From positions 992,001 to 1,056,000 of the forward strand of contig JAALGY010000062.1 of assembly GCA_032358165.1 (NCBI GenBank): a stretch of 64,000 bases of DNA, given 5' to 3'. This stretch comes from Diplosphaera chodatii. Taxonomy: Eukaryota; Chlorophyta; Trebouxiophyceae; Prasiolales; Stichococcaceae. The translations under genes were made by a program, and so were the position numbers. This document shows positions 42,549 through 53,725 of this stretch, in pieces; the first letter of the stretch is position 1; each line of letters begins with the position of its first letter. The notes beneath the pieces are model-generated. The model worked only from the letters and a program-made list of their open reading frames with translations. It was not told where the DNA came from and made no database searches.

Positions 42549-43961
42549 ATGACGATCTGCACGCGCTCGTTCTCTGACGTTGTGTGCTCGACAGATGCGG
42601 CGATGGACTGGGCGACGGTTGCATCACTGAGTGACATGACCGAACTCCGGAAGATCGCCAAACGTTACAACGTATCTGTTCGCAGGGGTGCCAACGCAGA
42701 AACAGTTCGTCGCCAGATACACGCCGTCATGGAGCCGATGGACGGCATTGCGGACGCTGCACTTGCAGAGTTTTCGGTGTCGGACTCCAGCGCCGATTTG
42801 ACGCAGCAGTCCTGCACGCTTACTGCGGCACCCATCAGCGAGGCCTATACAGAGCCTGCTGCTCAGCAGCGGCCACCAAGGGGCCCCGTGCATGGACACG
42901 CATGCGTACATGCAACTGCAGTTGGTGCTGACCAGGATCACGTGACTGCCCAGACTGCCCAGGGTGATTCCAGTGCAGGCTGTGCAGTCCCACAGCCCTC
43001 GTCTAACGCAGCCATTGCGCCATACTTGCACAGGATTGCGGCTCTTGAGGCCGAGCTGAAGCAATCGAAGCTCGAGGCAGCAACATATCAGCAAGCGGCA
43101 CTGCAGCAGCAATGCCAGTCAGTCAAGCTTGTGATACATGTGCAGCAGCCACAGCTCAACAGCAACAGCCCGGAGCAGCAGACGGCACCGGCCACGCATG
43201 CAGCCCCAGAGCAGCATGCAGCGACCGCGCCAGCAGCTCCCAGCAGCCAGCCTGCAACACCAGCAACGGCACCAGCAGCAACATTGCCACAGCAGCCAGC
43301 AGCAACCAGCCGGCCCAGCATTGACCCAAAGCAGCAGCCGCGGCTTCCAGCGCGCAGCAGCAGCTCTGGGTCAGCAGCGTGGGTTTTCAGCGGCCTGGAT
43401 TTTGCAGCAGGCAGCAGCAGCGATGCTGCCGCAGCGGCAGTACAGGGTTTCTGCACCAGCAAGCTTTGCTTGCAAGATGCTGCACAGCATGTCACTGTGA
43501 TGCGTGTCAGCAAGCAGAAGACCGGCCTGGCTGTCGTCAGCATCGATGATGCTGTGTTTGTGCGCAGGATGTGCAGCGCCAAAGCGCGCCTTCCCCGCAC
43601 TTGCGGAGTGTCTATCTTTGAGAGCGTGGCTCCGCAGCGTCGTGACGCAGCGGCACAGCTGCGCAGGAGTCAGCACCAGGCAGCCCAAGATGCAGCTCCA
43701 GTGGCGAATGCACGCCGCGCAGCCGCGGATGCTGTGCAATTTGCACAGCAGCACCTCGCGCCGCGCCGGCAGCGGCGGCCAAGCGCTCTTGGCCCTCACC
43801 CTGCTCCTGCTCCCCTTGGCATTGCATCACGCTTTGCTGTGCTGCCTGTTGAGCCCACTTCTCACACATCACCTGGTGGCCCCACACTGGCTGAGGGCAC
43901 ACAACCCTCTCCAGCAAAGGCGCCAGCCACACCCAAACCCACCTCCAACCATGTCTGCTAG
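42549..43961 (+). CDS. LINE-A ORF1 protein, copy 2 (470 aa)
   Basis: It has the same length and architecture as ORF1 of copy 1 (helical N-terminus, coiled coil, Gln/Ala-rich linker, RRM-like domain, basic tail). Differences are few, for example DMTELRK for DVTELRK, RGPVHGH for RAPLHGH and YQQAAL for YRQAAL. The TAG stop at 43959-43961 is in frame with ORF2 and is followed by the conserved hairpin. Confidence 0.87.
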   Translation: MTICTRSFSDVVCSTDAAMDWATVASLSDMTELRKIAKRYNVSVRRGANAETVRRQIHAVMEPMDGIADAALAEFSVSDSSADLTQQSCTLTAAPISEAYTEPAAQQRPPRGPVHGHACVHATAVGADQDHVTAQTAQGDSSAGCAVPQPSSNAAIAPYLHRIAALEAELKQSKLEAATYQQAALQQQCQSVKLVIHVQQPQLNSNSPEQQTAPATHAAPEQHAATAPAAPSSQPATPATAPAATLPQQPAATSRPSIDPKQQPRLPARSSSSGSAAWVFSGLDFAAGSSSDAAAAAVQGFCTSKLCLQDAAQHVTVMRVSKQKTGLAVVSIDDAVFVRRMCSAKARLPRTCGVSIFESVAPQRRDAAAQLRRSQHQAAQDAAPVANARRAAADAVQFAQQHLAPRRQRRPSALGPHPAPAPLGIASRFAVLPVEPTSHTSPGGPTLAEGTQPSPAKAPATPKPTSNHVC

Positions 43962-46636
43962 GGGTGTTGGGGCCGGGCTGCGCCCGGCGCAATCCGGTCC
44001 CCTAACAGTGCCCTGTCTGTGCTGAGCCTGAACGTCCAGGGCTGGCTGTCCAGAGATGCATCTGCTCTTTCGCAGGTCATCAAGGCGGCTGACTTCGATG
44101 TACTGGCATTCAGCGAGACGTGGGCGCGTGAGGGGAGCGATGCGCCGGAGCTGGACGGCTTCACGTCCGTCCTGCACCTGCCGCGCAGCCGGCGTCAGCA
44201 GCGTGGCGGCGCACGTGGCGGCATTGCTGTCTACGTCGCCGACAAGCTGGCACCAATGGTAACACACTTGTCGACTGGACCCCAAAACTGCTACGCTCTT
44301 TTGAGGTTCGACAAGACCATTGGACAGGAGGAGGATGCATACATGTTCGCATGTTACATTCCACCAGAGGGCAGCCCATCATTTGATGGCAAGGGCCCTG
44401 CGGTCTGGGAGGCGTTACGTGAGGAGGTGAGCGCCACCTGCCGCATGGGGCATGTGTTTGTTGTTGGAGACCTGAATGCACGCACCAGCACCTGCCCGGA
44501 CTTTCCGGGATCTGTCGATCACCCTGTCACAGAAGAGTTCCTGCCCTCCACTGCCCCTCCTGTGCAGTCACAGCGGCACAGCCGCGACAGCAGGGAGCGG
44601 CCCAACAAGTGGGGCAGGGCTCTGCTTGACATGTGTGTTGAAACATCCCTCAGGATTGCTAACGGTCGTGTCCCAGGAGATGAGGGGGGACAGGTCACAT
44701 TTGTTAGCCACAGTCAGGTGGGCAGCAGCCTGATCGACTATGTGCTTGCAAGTGCTGATGCATTCCCGCTGATTCAATCCCTAACAGTACTCCCTGCTCC
44801 CGAGTCGGACCACGCAGCCTTGCACTTGCTCATCAAGAGGACCACCGCCGCCCAGCAGCCGCTCCCACGTCGCCAGCGCCGCCGCCATCAGCAGCAGCAA
44901 CCGCAGCAGCCCACAACCCAGCAGCCCCTGCGCCTCAGCGCAGCGCAGCTGGGAGTGTTGCAGCAGCGCCTGCAGCAGCCTGATGCAGCAGCAGCCCAAC
45001 TGGTCGACATCGCAGCGGCAGCTGACGCCGCCCAGGTACCTGATGACATGCATGCTGTGGGCATGCAGTTCGACCAGTTTATCGAGACCACGCAGGCTGA
45101 GGTGGCTGCAACAGCGCCGGCCGCCAAGGGGCGGGGGCGTGACCGCAACGCTGTGCCCCGCTGGTGGGACGCTGAACTGGCCCGCGGGCGCCGCGCAGCG
45201 CGGCAAGCCGCGCGTCGCGACCCGCAGTCAGCTGCTGCTCGCGCACTGCGCCAGCAGTACCAGCACCTGCTACGCCGCACACAGCGCCAGTGGACCCGCA
45301 GTCAGGCTCTTTCTCTCACTGAAATGGCTCGCTCTACCAACTCCAAAAAGTTTTGGCAGAAGTTCAAACCTGCTAAGAAGCGGTCCTGTCCCATAGCAGA
45401 TGATGTGATGCTCGAGTCCTTCCGTAAACTACTGGATGCCCCCACACTTCCATCAAGCACTGCAGGTACCTCGGGTAGTGGTGCTGCGCCACCTTTTGCC
45501 GACGGGAGCGAGCTGAACTCGCCCTTCACAGCCGGCGCCGTGCAAGAGGCTATAGGAGCCCTGCGCGGAGGCAAAGCAACGGTGGGGTTGCTCAAATTGG
45601 ATGCTTTATCTGTTGCAGCGGCGCAGCTTGCACCCTGTCTTGCATGTATTTTTAACTCGTGTCAACGAGTTGCAGCGCTGCCAAGGAGCTGGGCATTGTG
45701 CGGCATCACGCCAATTCATAAGGGGGGCGATACATCTGATCCGGGTAATTACCGTGGCATTGCTGTTGGGTCTCTGTTGGCAAAACTATATGCTTGCATG
45801 CTTAACGAAAAGCTTATGAGGTGGACCGAGCAGCACCAGCTGCGCGCACGCGGACAGGCGGGCTTCCGCAAGGACCACCGCACCACCGATCAAACCTTCG
45901 TCGTTCGCACCCTCATCGAGAAGGCCAAGGCAGATAAGCAGCCTCTGTACTCTTGCTTTGTCGATTTCAAGAAGGCATACGATACTGTACCTCGTGATTT
46001 GCTTTGGGAGAAGCTGCAGCGGATTGGGGTGCATGGGGAGTTTCTGAGGGGGGTGCAGGCACTGTATGCTGATGTGCCAATGGCATTGCAGTTTGAGGGG
46101 GGAATGTCCGATACATTCCAGAGCACTTTGGGTGTTAAGCAGGGATGTCCACTATCTCCAACCCTTTTCGGGATTTACATTGACGATTTCCAAGCGGAGC
46201 TGGAGGCCGCTGGCGGGGACCTGGACCTGCCCACCCTGTGTGGTGTGCAGGCACCTGCCCTCTTCTATGCAGATGACCTGGACCTGGTGTCCACGTCCGT
46301 ACGCGGCCTGCAGGCGCAGCTCGACCTGCTGGAGTCGTACTGCAAGCGCTGGCGCCTCACCGTCAACGTGAAGAAGACAAAGGTCGTGGTGTATGCAGCC
46401 CAGGCTGCTGCACCACCGGTTCTCACCTACATGCATGCTCCCATCGAAGTGCTGGACTCGTTTACCTATCTGGGGGTTGATGTCTCTACTCGTAGTTCTT
46501 TTGCTGCCGCTAGCATCGGCAGAGCGGCCTCCGCCCAGCGCGCCGCACTTGCATTGCAGCATCGTTGCCATGACCTGAGCCTGCATGACCCAGCACTGCA
46601 GCTGCATTTGTTTGATGCACTAGTGCGTCCTGTTAT

Positions 46637-47320
46637 GACATTGACATTGATTACATACTGGTGGTGGGCCATTTTGGCCTAGCCACAGGCTCTGGCGGAA
46701 AAACCCAGAGCAACATGCGCAACGAGTCGTGTACGAAACCGTTCACTCCCCGCTGACAGAATGGTTCCACTCAATCCCGGTTGGATGCACACCCCTCCAA
46801 CTCTGCACATTGATCATGACAACCCCGCAGAAAGGCTGCCAGTTGCCCGGCATCCTGCTGCAGAAAGTCCGCCACTGATGTGATGTTGCTGTCCTCAAAC
46901 AGCTCCGAATGCTGCACCCTCTGATCTACTAGGGCTGCACACCCCCAGACCATATGCGCCTCATCATCCACCACGCCGCAGCTACACCGCTGGCACAGCC
47001 GCTCTGCCCGTGGCAGCCGCTGCCACCTCCCTGTCTCCACCCCCAGCATGTGACTGCCCATGCGAAACTGTGCTAACCGCCGACGACCGGTCTTGGAGGC
47101 GACTGCCTGCAAGTAGCCGGCCAACTGGTAGTTGTCACCGTTCACAGGGCCCCTGACTCCCAGCCACTCACGCACTTTGCGCAAGTCGCTGCCATTCACA
47201 GCATCGAAGGTGCGGCGCTGCAGGTGTGCAGTGACAACAGATGTGTCAATGCGCTGCGGCACGCCGTCAACGATGGGTGACATGAAGTGCAGGAACGAAC
47301 ACACCTGGGCAGCCCACGGT
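46637..47320 (-). mobile_element. LINE-A, 5'-truncated minus insertion in copy 2
   Basis: GTTAT is present at 46632-46636 and 47321-47325. It contains the tail, 3'UTR and ORF2 C-terminus. The right junction has a small rearrangement in which ATACGGT is repeated. Confidence 0.83.
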
Positions 47321-47679
47321 GTTATACGGTATACGGTGTTGAAACATGGGGACCTGGGGCGTTATGTGGTACTGGCATGGATACTTGTGAGCTTGTTCAT
47401 CGGAAGTTCCTTCGGTCTGTTCTTGGCGTGCGCACAGGCACTCCCAACGTGGCGGTGTTGGGGGAGCTTGGGCGGTTCCCAGTGGCGCACACGGCAACGC
47501 TGGCCATCTGCCGGTTCTGGAACCGGCTGGTCGCAATGCCGGACACCCGCCTCACCAAGCAGGCATTCCTGGAGAACTGTGCTCTGGCCAGCCGGCCGGG
47601 GCGCAGCACCAGCAGCTCAGCATGCTGGGCTGCCCAGGTGTGTTCGTTCCTGCACTTCATGTCACCCATCGTTGACGGC

Positions 47680-47881
47680 CTTTTTGCGGGGTTGTCACAA
47701 TCAATGTGCAGAGTTGGAGGAGTGTGCATCCAACCGGGATTGAGTGGAACCATTCTGTCAGCGGGGAGTGAACGGTTTCGTACACGACTCGTTGTGCATG
47801 TTGCTCTGGGTTTTTCCGCCAGAGCCTGTGGCTAGGCCAAAATGGCCCACCACCAGTATGTAATCAATGTCAAAATGTCAA
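47680..47881 (+). mobile_element. LINE-A, very short plus insertion in copy 2
   Basis: TGACGGC is duplicated at 47673-47679 and 47882-47888. The copy is 202 bp long, nearly only the 3'UTR, and has the tail AATGTCAAAATGTCAA. Confidence 0.88.
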
Positions 47882-48518
47882 TGACGGCGTGCCGCAGCGC
47901 ATTGACACATCTGTTGTCACTGCACACCTGCAACGCCGCACCTTCGATGCTGTGAATGGCAGCGACTTGCGCAAAGTGCGTGAGTGGCTGGGAGTCAGGG
48001 GCCCTGTGAACGGTGACAACTACCAGTTGGCCGGCTACTTGCAGGCAGTCGCCTCCAAGACCGGTCGTCGGCGGTTAGCACAGTTTCGCATGGGCAGTCA
48101 CATGCTGGGGGTGGAGACAGGGAGGTGGCAGCGGCTGCCGCGGGCAGAGCGGCTGTGTCAACGGTGTAGCTGCGGCGTGGTGGATGATGAGGCGCATATG
48201 GTCTGGGGGTGTCCAGCCCTAGTGGATCAGAGGGTGCAGCATTCGGAGCTGTTTGAGGACAGCAACATCACATCAGTGGCAGGCTTTATGCAGCAGGATG
48301 CCGGGCAACTGGCAGCCTTTTTGCGGGGTTGTCACAATCAATGTGCAGAGTTGGAGGGGTGTGCATCCAACCGGGATTGAGTGGAACCATTCTGTCAGCG
48401 GGGAGTGAACGGTTTCGTACACGACTCGTTGTGCATGTTGCTCTGGGTTTTTCCGCCAGAGCCTGTGGCTAGGCCAAAATGGCCCACCACCAGTATGTAA
48501 TCAATGTCAATGTCAATG

Positions 48519-51118
48519 CCTAGCCGCGTGTGCGTGGCCTTGCTGCCGCCGCCGCCAGGTCCCCGCACTTGTACGACCGTTAGGTAGCCTTCCTCATCGG
48601 GACTATTGCCTTGCGCTGGTCTCATGGGCCCTGCATTCCCTTGTGGTTTCAGTGTCCTCCATTGACATATTTCGAACAGAGCATTTTGATGACCTAGCCA
48701 GCCGCCCTCACGTTCCCACGTGGGACGCCGCATTGTGCCGCAGAGCCTTGTTCATTGAGCTTGGTTCTGGTCTGGACGCCCTTTGTAAAAAACAAACAAA
48801 CAAACAAACAAACAAAAGCAACAGAGGGCCGGCGGCTGACGCCGCAAGCTGTCCGCCATGCACAACACCGGGCTCCAGGGTCTCCTGAGGTAGACGCCTC
48901 CAGCCTCGCGGGATCCGCGGGTGACCGCTGCTAGGTGTTGTCATGCTACTAAGATCGTGGTCTCGGTCTTGGTCTTGTCCTTGGTCTTGTTCTTGGTCTT
49001 GAAGGCGGGCGGTGATGGGAGTCCAAGAGGGGACTGCAAGTGATGGTGAAGATAAAGGCTGGTGCTGGCTAGCAAGGTGTGAAGGTGTAGGTAAAGGTGA
49101 GCGGCGGTGGGAGTCCAGGAGGGGACTGCATGTGACGGTGAAGATGACGGCGGGTGCTGGCAGGTGAGGTGTTTGTTTGTTTGTTTGTTTGTTTGTTTGT
49201 TTGTTTGTTTGTTTGTTTGTTTGTTACGTCGGCGGTTAGCACAGTTTCGCATGGGCAGTCACATGCTGGGGGTGGAGACAGGGAGGTGGCAGCGGCTGCC
49301 GCGGGCAGAGCGGCTGTGTCAGCGGTGTAGCTGCGGCGTGGTGGATGATGAGGCGCATATGGTCTGGGGGTGTCCAGCCCTAGTGGATCAGAGGGTGCAG
49401 CATTCGGAGCTGTTTGAGGACAGCAACATCACATCAGTGGCAGGCTTTATGCAGCAGGATGCCGGGCAACTGGCAGCCTTTTTGCGGGGTTGTCACAATC
49501 AATGTGCAGAGTTGGAGGGGTGTGCATCCAACCGGGATTGAGTGGAACCATTCTGTCAGCGGGGAGTGAACGGTTTCGTACACGACTCGTTGTGCATGTT
49601 GCTCTGGGTTTTTCCGCCAGAGCCTGTGGCTAGGCCAAAATGGCCCACCACCAGTATGTAATCAATGTCATGTCAAATGTTACAAAGGGCGTCCAGACCA
49701 GAACCAAGCTCAATGAACAAGGCTCTGCGGCACAATGCGGCGTCTCACGTGGGAACGTGAGGGCGGCTGGGTAGGTCATCAAAATGCTCTGTTCGAAATA
49801 TGTCAATGGAGGACACTGAAACCACAAGGGAATGCAGGGCCCATGAGACCAGCGAAAGGCAATAGTCCCGATGAGGAAGGCTACCTAATGGTCGTACAAG
49901 TGCGGAGACCTGGCGGCGGCGGCAGCAAGGCCACGCACACGCGGCTAAGTCGCACCGCTGCAAGTGTCTAATCCTGAAGAGGAACAGGTGAGGTGTGAAG
50001 GTGTAGGTGAAGGTGAGCGGCGGTGGGAGTCCAGGATGGGACTGAGAGTGAAGGTGAGGGTGAAAGCTGGTGCTGGCAGGTGAGGTGTGAAGGTGTAGGC
50101 GAAGGTGAGCGGCGGTTGGAGTCCAGGAGGGGACTGTGGCTGTGTGAGCGGCTGTGTGAGCGTAGAAGCGGTGTGGACGTCAGGTGTGGCTGGTAGAGGT
50201 GTTGTCATGACATTGACATTGATTACATACTGGTGGTGGGCCATTTTGGCCTAGCCACAGGCTCTGGCGGAAAAACCCAGAGCAACATGCACAACGAGTC
50301 GTGTACGAAACCGTTCACTCCCCGCTGACAGAATGGTTCCACTCAATCCCGGTTGGATGCACATCCCTCCAACTCTGTTGTGCTGCCAGGATGGCAACAG
50401 TTTGGGCTGGTGTGATGGGCCGCAAGGCTGGCACGCTGCTCGTGGAGGCAAGCACGAGTGGCGAAGGCGACGAAGATGCGTATGGGAGCAGCGGCAGGCC
50501 GTGCCAGGGGGCCCCCTCCCCCTGGCACGGTGAAAACGGAAAGTGTCGGAAAGCATCCGACCTCGACCGACATCGCGCACACGGCGTCCCCCTCACACCA
50601 GTTGCCCTTCATCTCCTCACGGCGACCACCTTCACTTACAACTACGACCATTAGTCCCATCCTGGACTCCCACCTCCGCTACTCGTCCCAGCCCGGACTC
50701 CAACCACCGCGTACCTTGAAGACCAAGAACAAGACCAAGAACGAGACCAAGACCATTACCTTAGTAGCATGACACCTAGCAGCGGTCACCCGCGGACCCC
50801 GCGTGGCTGGAGGCGTCTACCTCAGAAGACCCTGGAGCCCGGTGTTGTGCATGGCGGACAGCTTGCGGCGTCAGCCGCCGGCCCTCTGTTGTTTGCCAGC
50901 GCCAGCCCTCTGTCATCTTGGGTGTGGTTGCTTTCACCAGCATGCAGGGCGCCTCGCGGCGTATCCGGTCCCAGCGGGCCCAGAGCTCGGCGTACTTGTA
51001 CGCAACCGGTCCCTGCATATCTGCGCGGGGTTTTCTGGGTTTACCCGCGGGTGCCGTGGCACGTGGACAGACACACGTTACGACTCTTCAGGATTAGACA
51101 CTCGCAGCGGTGCGACCT
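48519..51118. repeat. Second copy of the element B block 39271-42154
   Basis: The order matches the first copy: element B plus end (48519-48816), element B minus internal part (48818-49169), (TTTG)n (49171-49224), LINE-A (49228-49678), element B minus (49684-50208), LINE-A tail (50209-50377), element B plus (from 50378). Differences are the missing element C, two fewer TTTG units, a single GCGTCAGCC/GCGTCAGGC change near 50873, and the absence of LINE-A copy 2 at 51118. Confidence 0.87.
49228..49678 (+). mobile_element. LINE-A, 5'-truncated, duplicate of 40264-40714
   Basis: GTTAC flanks at 49223-49227 and 49679-49683. It was copied with the block. Confidence 0.87.
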
Positions 51119-51412
51119 AGCCGCGTGTGCGTGGCCTTGCTGCCGCCGCCGCCAGGTCCCCGCACTTGTACGACCGTTAGGTAGCCTTCCTCATCGGGAC
51201 TATTGCCTTGCGCTGGTCTCATGGGCCCTGCATTCCCTTGTGGTTTCAGTGTCCTCCATTGACATATTTCGAACAGAGCATTTTGATGACCTAGCCAGCC
51301 GCCCTCACGTTCCCACGTGGGACGCCGCATTGTGCCGCAGAGCCTTGTTCATTGAGCTTGGTTCTGGTCTGGACGCCCTTTGTAACAAACAAACAAACAA
51401 ACAAACAAACAA
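50378..51412 (+). mobile_element. Element B, plus, longest uninterrupted copy
   Basis: About 1 kb: possible ORF end (stop at 50652-50654), AAGACCAAG-type repeats, the 3'UTR from CTTAGTAGCATGACACC, the terminal block GTCTGGACGCCCTTTGTAA and a (CAAA)n tail at about 51383-51411. It includes the intact GACCTAGCCGCG site that is split by LINE-A copy 2 in the other copy. Its 5' end is truncated by the LINE-A tail at 50377. Confidence 0.83.
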
Positions 51413-51721
51413 GCTCAATGAACAAGGCTCTGCGGCACAATGCGGCGTCTCACGTGTGAACGTGAGGGCGGCTCGGTAGGTCATCAAAACGCTCTGTTCG
51501 AAATATGTCAATGGAGGACACTGAAACCACAAGGGAATGCAGGGCCCATGAGACCAGCGCAAGGCAATAGTCCCGATGAGGAAGGCTACCTAATGGTCGT
51601 ACAAGTGCGGGGACCTGGCGGCGGCGGCAGCAAGGCCACGCACACGCGGCTAGGTCGCACCGCTGCGGGTGTCTAATCCTGAAGAGTCGTAACGTGTGTC
51701 TGTCCACGTGCCACGGCACCC
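51413..51721 (-). mobile_element. Element B, minus, inverted against the preceding copy
   Basis: It starts at GCTCAATGAACAAGG, lacking its own tail and terminal block, and runs to CCACGGCACCC. Together with 51090-51412 it forms an imperfect inverted repeat of about 300-bp arms joined at the (CAAA)n tail. Confidence 0.8.
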
Positions 51722-52049
51722 ATTGATTGACATTGACATTGATTACATACTGGTGGTGGGCCATTTTGGCCTAGCCACAGGCTCTAGCGGGAAAACTCAG
51801 AGCAACATGCACAACGAGTCGTGTACGAAATCGTTCACTCCCCGCTGACAGAATGGTTCCACTCAATCCCGGTTGGATGCAACACCCCTCCAACTCTGCA
51901 CATTGATCATGACAACCCCGCAAAAAGGCTGCCAGTTGCCCGGCATCCTGCTGCATAAAGTCCGCCACTGATGTGATGTTGCTGTCCTCAAACAGCTCCG
52001 AATGCTGCACCCTCTGATCTACTAGGGCTGGACACCCCCAGACCATATG
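51722..52049 (-). mobile_element. LINE-A, last copy of the cluster, minus, 5'-truncated
   Basis: The tail ATTGACATTGACATTG, 3'UTR and ORF2 end to ATATGC are present. It is more diverged than most: the 3'UTR stem has two changes (51776-51802), an extra A lies near the ORF2 stop, and single-base changes occur elsewhere, suggesting an older copy at the edge. Confidence 0.83.
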
Positions 52050-52070
52050 CAAACAAACAAACAAACAAAA
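52050..52070 (+). repeat. (CAAA)n, five units, at the cluster border
   Basis: The tract lies between the last LINE-A base and non-repeated DNA, with ATATG on both sides (52045-52049, 52070-52074). It may be an element B tail without body or filler at the LINE 5' junction. Confidence 0.7.
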
Positions 52071-52744
52071 TATGGTGGGCAGCATTGTTTAGTAGATACC
52101 AGCAGTATGTATCTATTGCGAGAGTCTGCCAATATTGGAGGATCGCCAGAGGCTGCGTCTGGGCCATTGTGACCCACCGAATACTGTGCAATCAAAGCAA
52201 CGTCAGGTGAAGATGATGATCCCCCCGACGTCTTGCTTGCCAACACCTGGATTGATATTTCGGCAGGGCATGCAGACATGTTATCAAGCCTACAGGTCAT
52301 CTCGAGGCACAGCCCTATCTGGTGTGTTCCAGATCAATCGTGCCACCCCAAACAGAACACTGTCAACAATCAGCACTCGCAACTTCAATCTTATGTCAAT
52401 TCAAAATCAATTTGCATTCAAGTCATTGCCTTGAACACCTAGTCGCTGTCGGACCCCACAAAGAGAGCAAGTCAAAATCATGGTAGTATTCCCAGCAGAT
52501 TATACAAGCAGCAGATTATACTGCAAGCAGATCCAGCCAGCAGGAACAGCAGTGTGCAAGATCGGGTGGTTCCAGCCATTGGCCCTTGACGGGTATATGT
52601 CGGTCACAGGTCGTCAGAAGGCCTGCTGGCTGCTGGCTGCCCAGGTGGCAAGAATGGACACATGGTGCTCCTGGAGGGCACAGATAGCCTACTTGTAAAT
52701 TATTATGGTGATAGCAACTTTCAGGCGCAACCTATGGGAGCGCC
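52071..52744. other. Non-repeated spacer without a recognised gene
   Basis: This stretch is lower in GC than its surroundings and matches none of the repeat families. Short open frames exist on both strands (52135-52434 and 52480-52698 plus; 52071-52300 minus) but none shows a recognisable motif or convincing splice context. It probably holds the 3'UTR of the minus-strand gene that ends at about 52745 plus intergenic DNA. Confidence 0.5.
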
Positions 52745-53725
52745 TCACCATTGGTACACAGGAGGGCCACGCTGATTTTGCAGACTCGTTTTGTCCAGCA
52801 ACAGGTGTACCTTGAGCTGCAGCGCCAGGCGGCGATGTGACACGCAAATGAGTGCCTGGTAGGCTGTGATGCCTTGCAGGACTGCCAGCCGCGCCGCCGC
52901 CAGTACTGCTGCCTCACCATCCAGGCCAGCAGCCGCAGCAATGAGCACCCTGCGCATTGTGCGCTGGTGATACATTCAGCTGTCATTGCTTTGAGTTGAA
53001 CTGTCAGCCAGCAGCAGACATCTGTGCACATACTGCACGCGGGATTGGTTTGCAGCAGAACCAACAAGATGCTGTTTCTGATGAGGTAAGTCTTGCCACC
53101 TAGCATCAGCAGGGAGAGCCGCCAGCTGAGCGAGCAGTCGCGGTAGTAGCCGCCCAAAGCTGGCATCGGGGGAGCCTTCTTCATCCTGCTCTGGTGAGTC
53201 CTGTGACACACAACTGTCCCTAACACGTGCGGGCATGGCTGTGCAAGGTAGGTGTGACAACGAAGTCTGATGGAGGCATTAGCAATCCAATGCTGCTGCA
53301 GGGTGCAAGGCTCATACTTTGCAGCTGCCCACTCGACAGACCATATAAGTGCTTCGAAACCGAATGAGAGAGGCAACCAACCCAGCAAGAGGTTGCACCT
53401 GAGGCGGCGGCAGCGGCACCAGTGTACATGCGGTGCCCGCAGCAGCGCACGACCGCACTGCTGCCCGCACGCCTGGATCACACAGTGCCTCCAGTACGAT
53501 CGTGCATGCTCGGGGTTTGCCACCGTCGTCTGCTGGCTCGGTTGGCGTGTTGCTGCCCGCGCTGAGCTGCGAATTCGAGGAGGGTGCCGTGCGGCACAAC
53601 AGCAGCACGTGCGAGATTGCAGCCTTAGCCAATAACGTCGGCATGCGCAGCCCAGGCACAGAGCCCAGCCACAGTGCCGCTGGCGCCAAATGGCTGAGCA
53701 TGCCCAGGTAGAACTCGCATGTCAC
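52745..53725 (-). other. Degenerate dual-specificity-phosphatase-like segment
   Basis: Coding segments 53400-53725, about 53000-53215 and 52745-52955 contain AALWLGSVPGLRMPTLL followed by ISHVLLL, a pattern like the start of DSP folds (GS...LL...ITHVLN). The last exon reads RRVLIAAAAGLDGEAAVLAA, where a DSP would have VLVHCxxGxSRS. The catalytic Cys and Arg are missing, so a non-enzymatic role is likely. The similarity is by pattern only and needs a profile search. Confidence 0.4.

Larger units (their letters stand above)
43962..48380 (+). pseudogene. LINE-A ORF2, copy 2, interrupted by two LINE-A insertions
   Basis: It is open from 43962 through endonuclease (LSLNVQGW, SDH) and reverse transcriptase (FYADDLDLVS) to 46636, where a minus LINE-A enters after LVRPVM. 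The gene resumes near 47328, is interrupted again at 47680-47881, and ends at 48380. It carries one extra Ala codon relative to copy 1 near 44990. As with copy 1, no ATG precedes the first endonuclease motifs. Confidence 0.87.
42155..48518 (+). mobile_element. LINE-A, full-length copy 2, broken by two younger LINE-A insertions
   Basis: This is the only copy with a complete 5' end. CCT flanks it at 42152-42154 and 48519-48521, and the empty site is seen at 51116-51118. The element itself is 42155-46636, 47321-47679 and 47889-48518, about 5.5 kb. The interruptions are a minus LINE-A (GTTAT duplicated) and a 202-bp plus LINE-A (TGACGGC duplicated). ORF1 and the first 70% of ORF2 are intact. Confidence 0.9.
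1..52070. repeat. Nested LINE cluster (Zepp-like, putative centromeric repeat nest)
   Basis: Nearly every base can be assigned to LINE-A, element B or element C, with copies broken by other copies of the same families in both orientations. About 25 LINE-A 3' ends are visible (roughly 16 plus, 9 minus), most belonging to 5'-truncated copies. No host gene was recognised inside. LINE nests of this kind are known as Zepp/ZeppL clusters in green algae, where they mark putative centromeres; the centromere role here is inference. The right border at 52070 is sharp and the left border lies outside the window. Confidence 0.85.

Noticed and set aside
52135..52698. Small plus-strand genes in the spacer
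   Set aside because: Composition is unlike neighbouring exons, there are no motifs, and the region is probably 3'UTR or intergenic.
53270..53635. Plus-strand gene opposite the phosphatase-like exons
   Set aside because: No motif or splice support; the minus strand carries the recognisable pattern.
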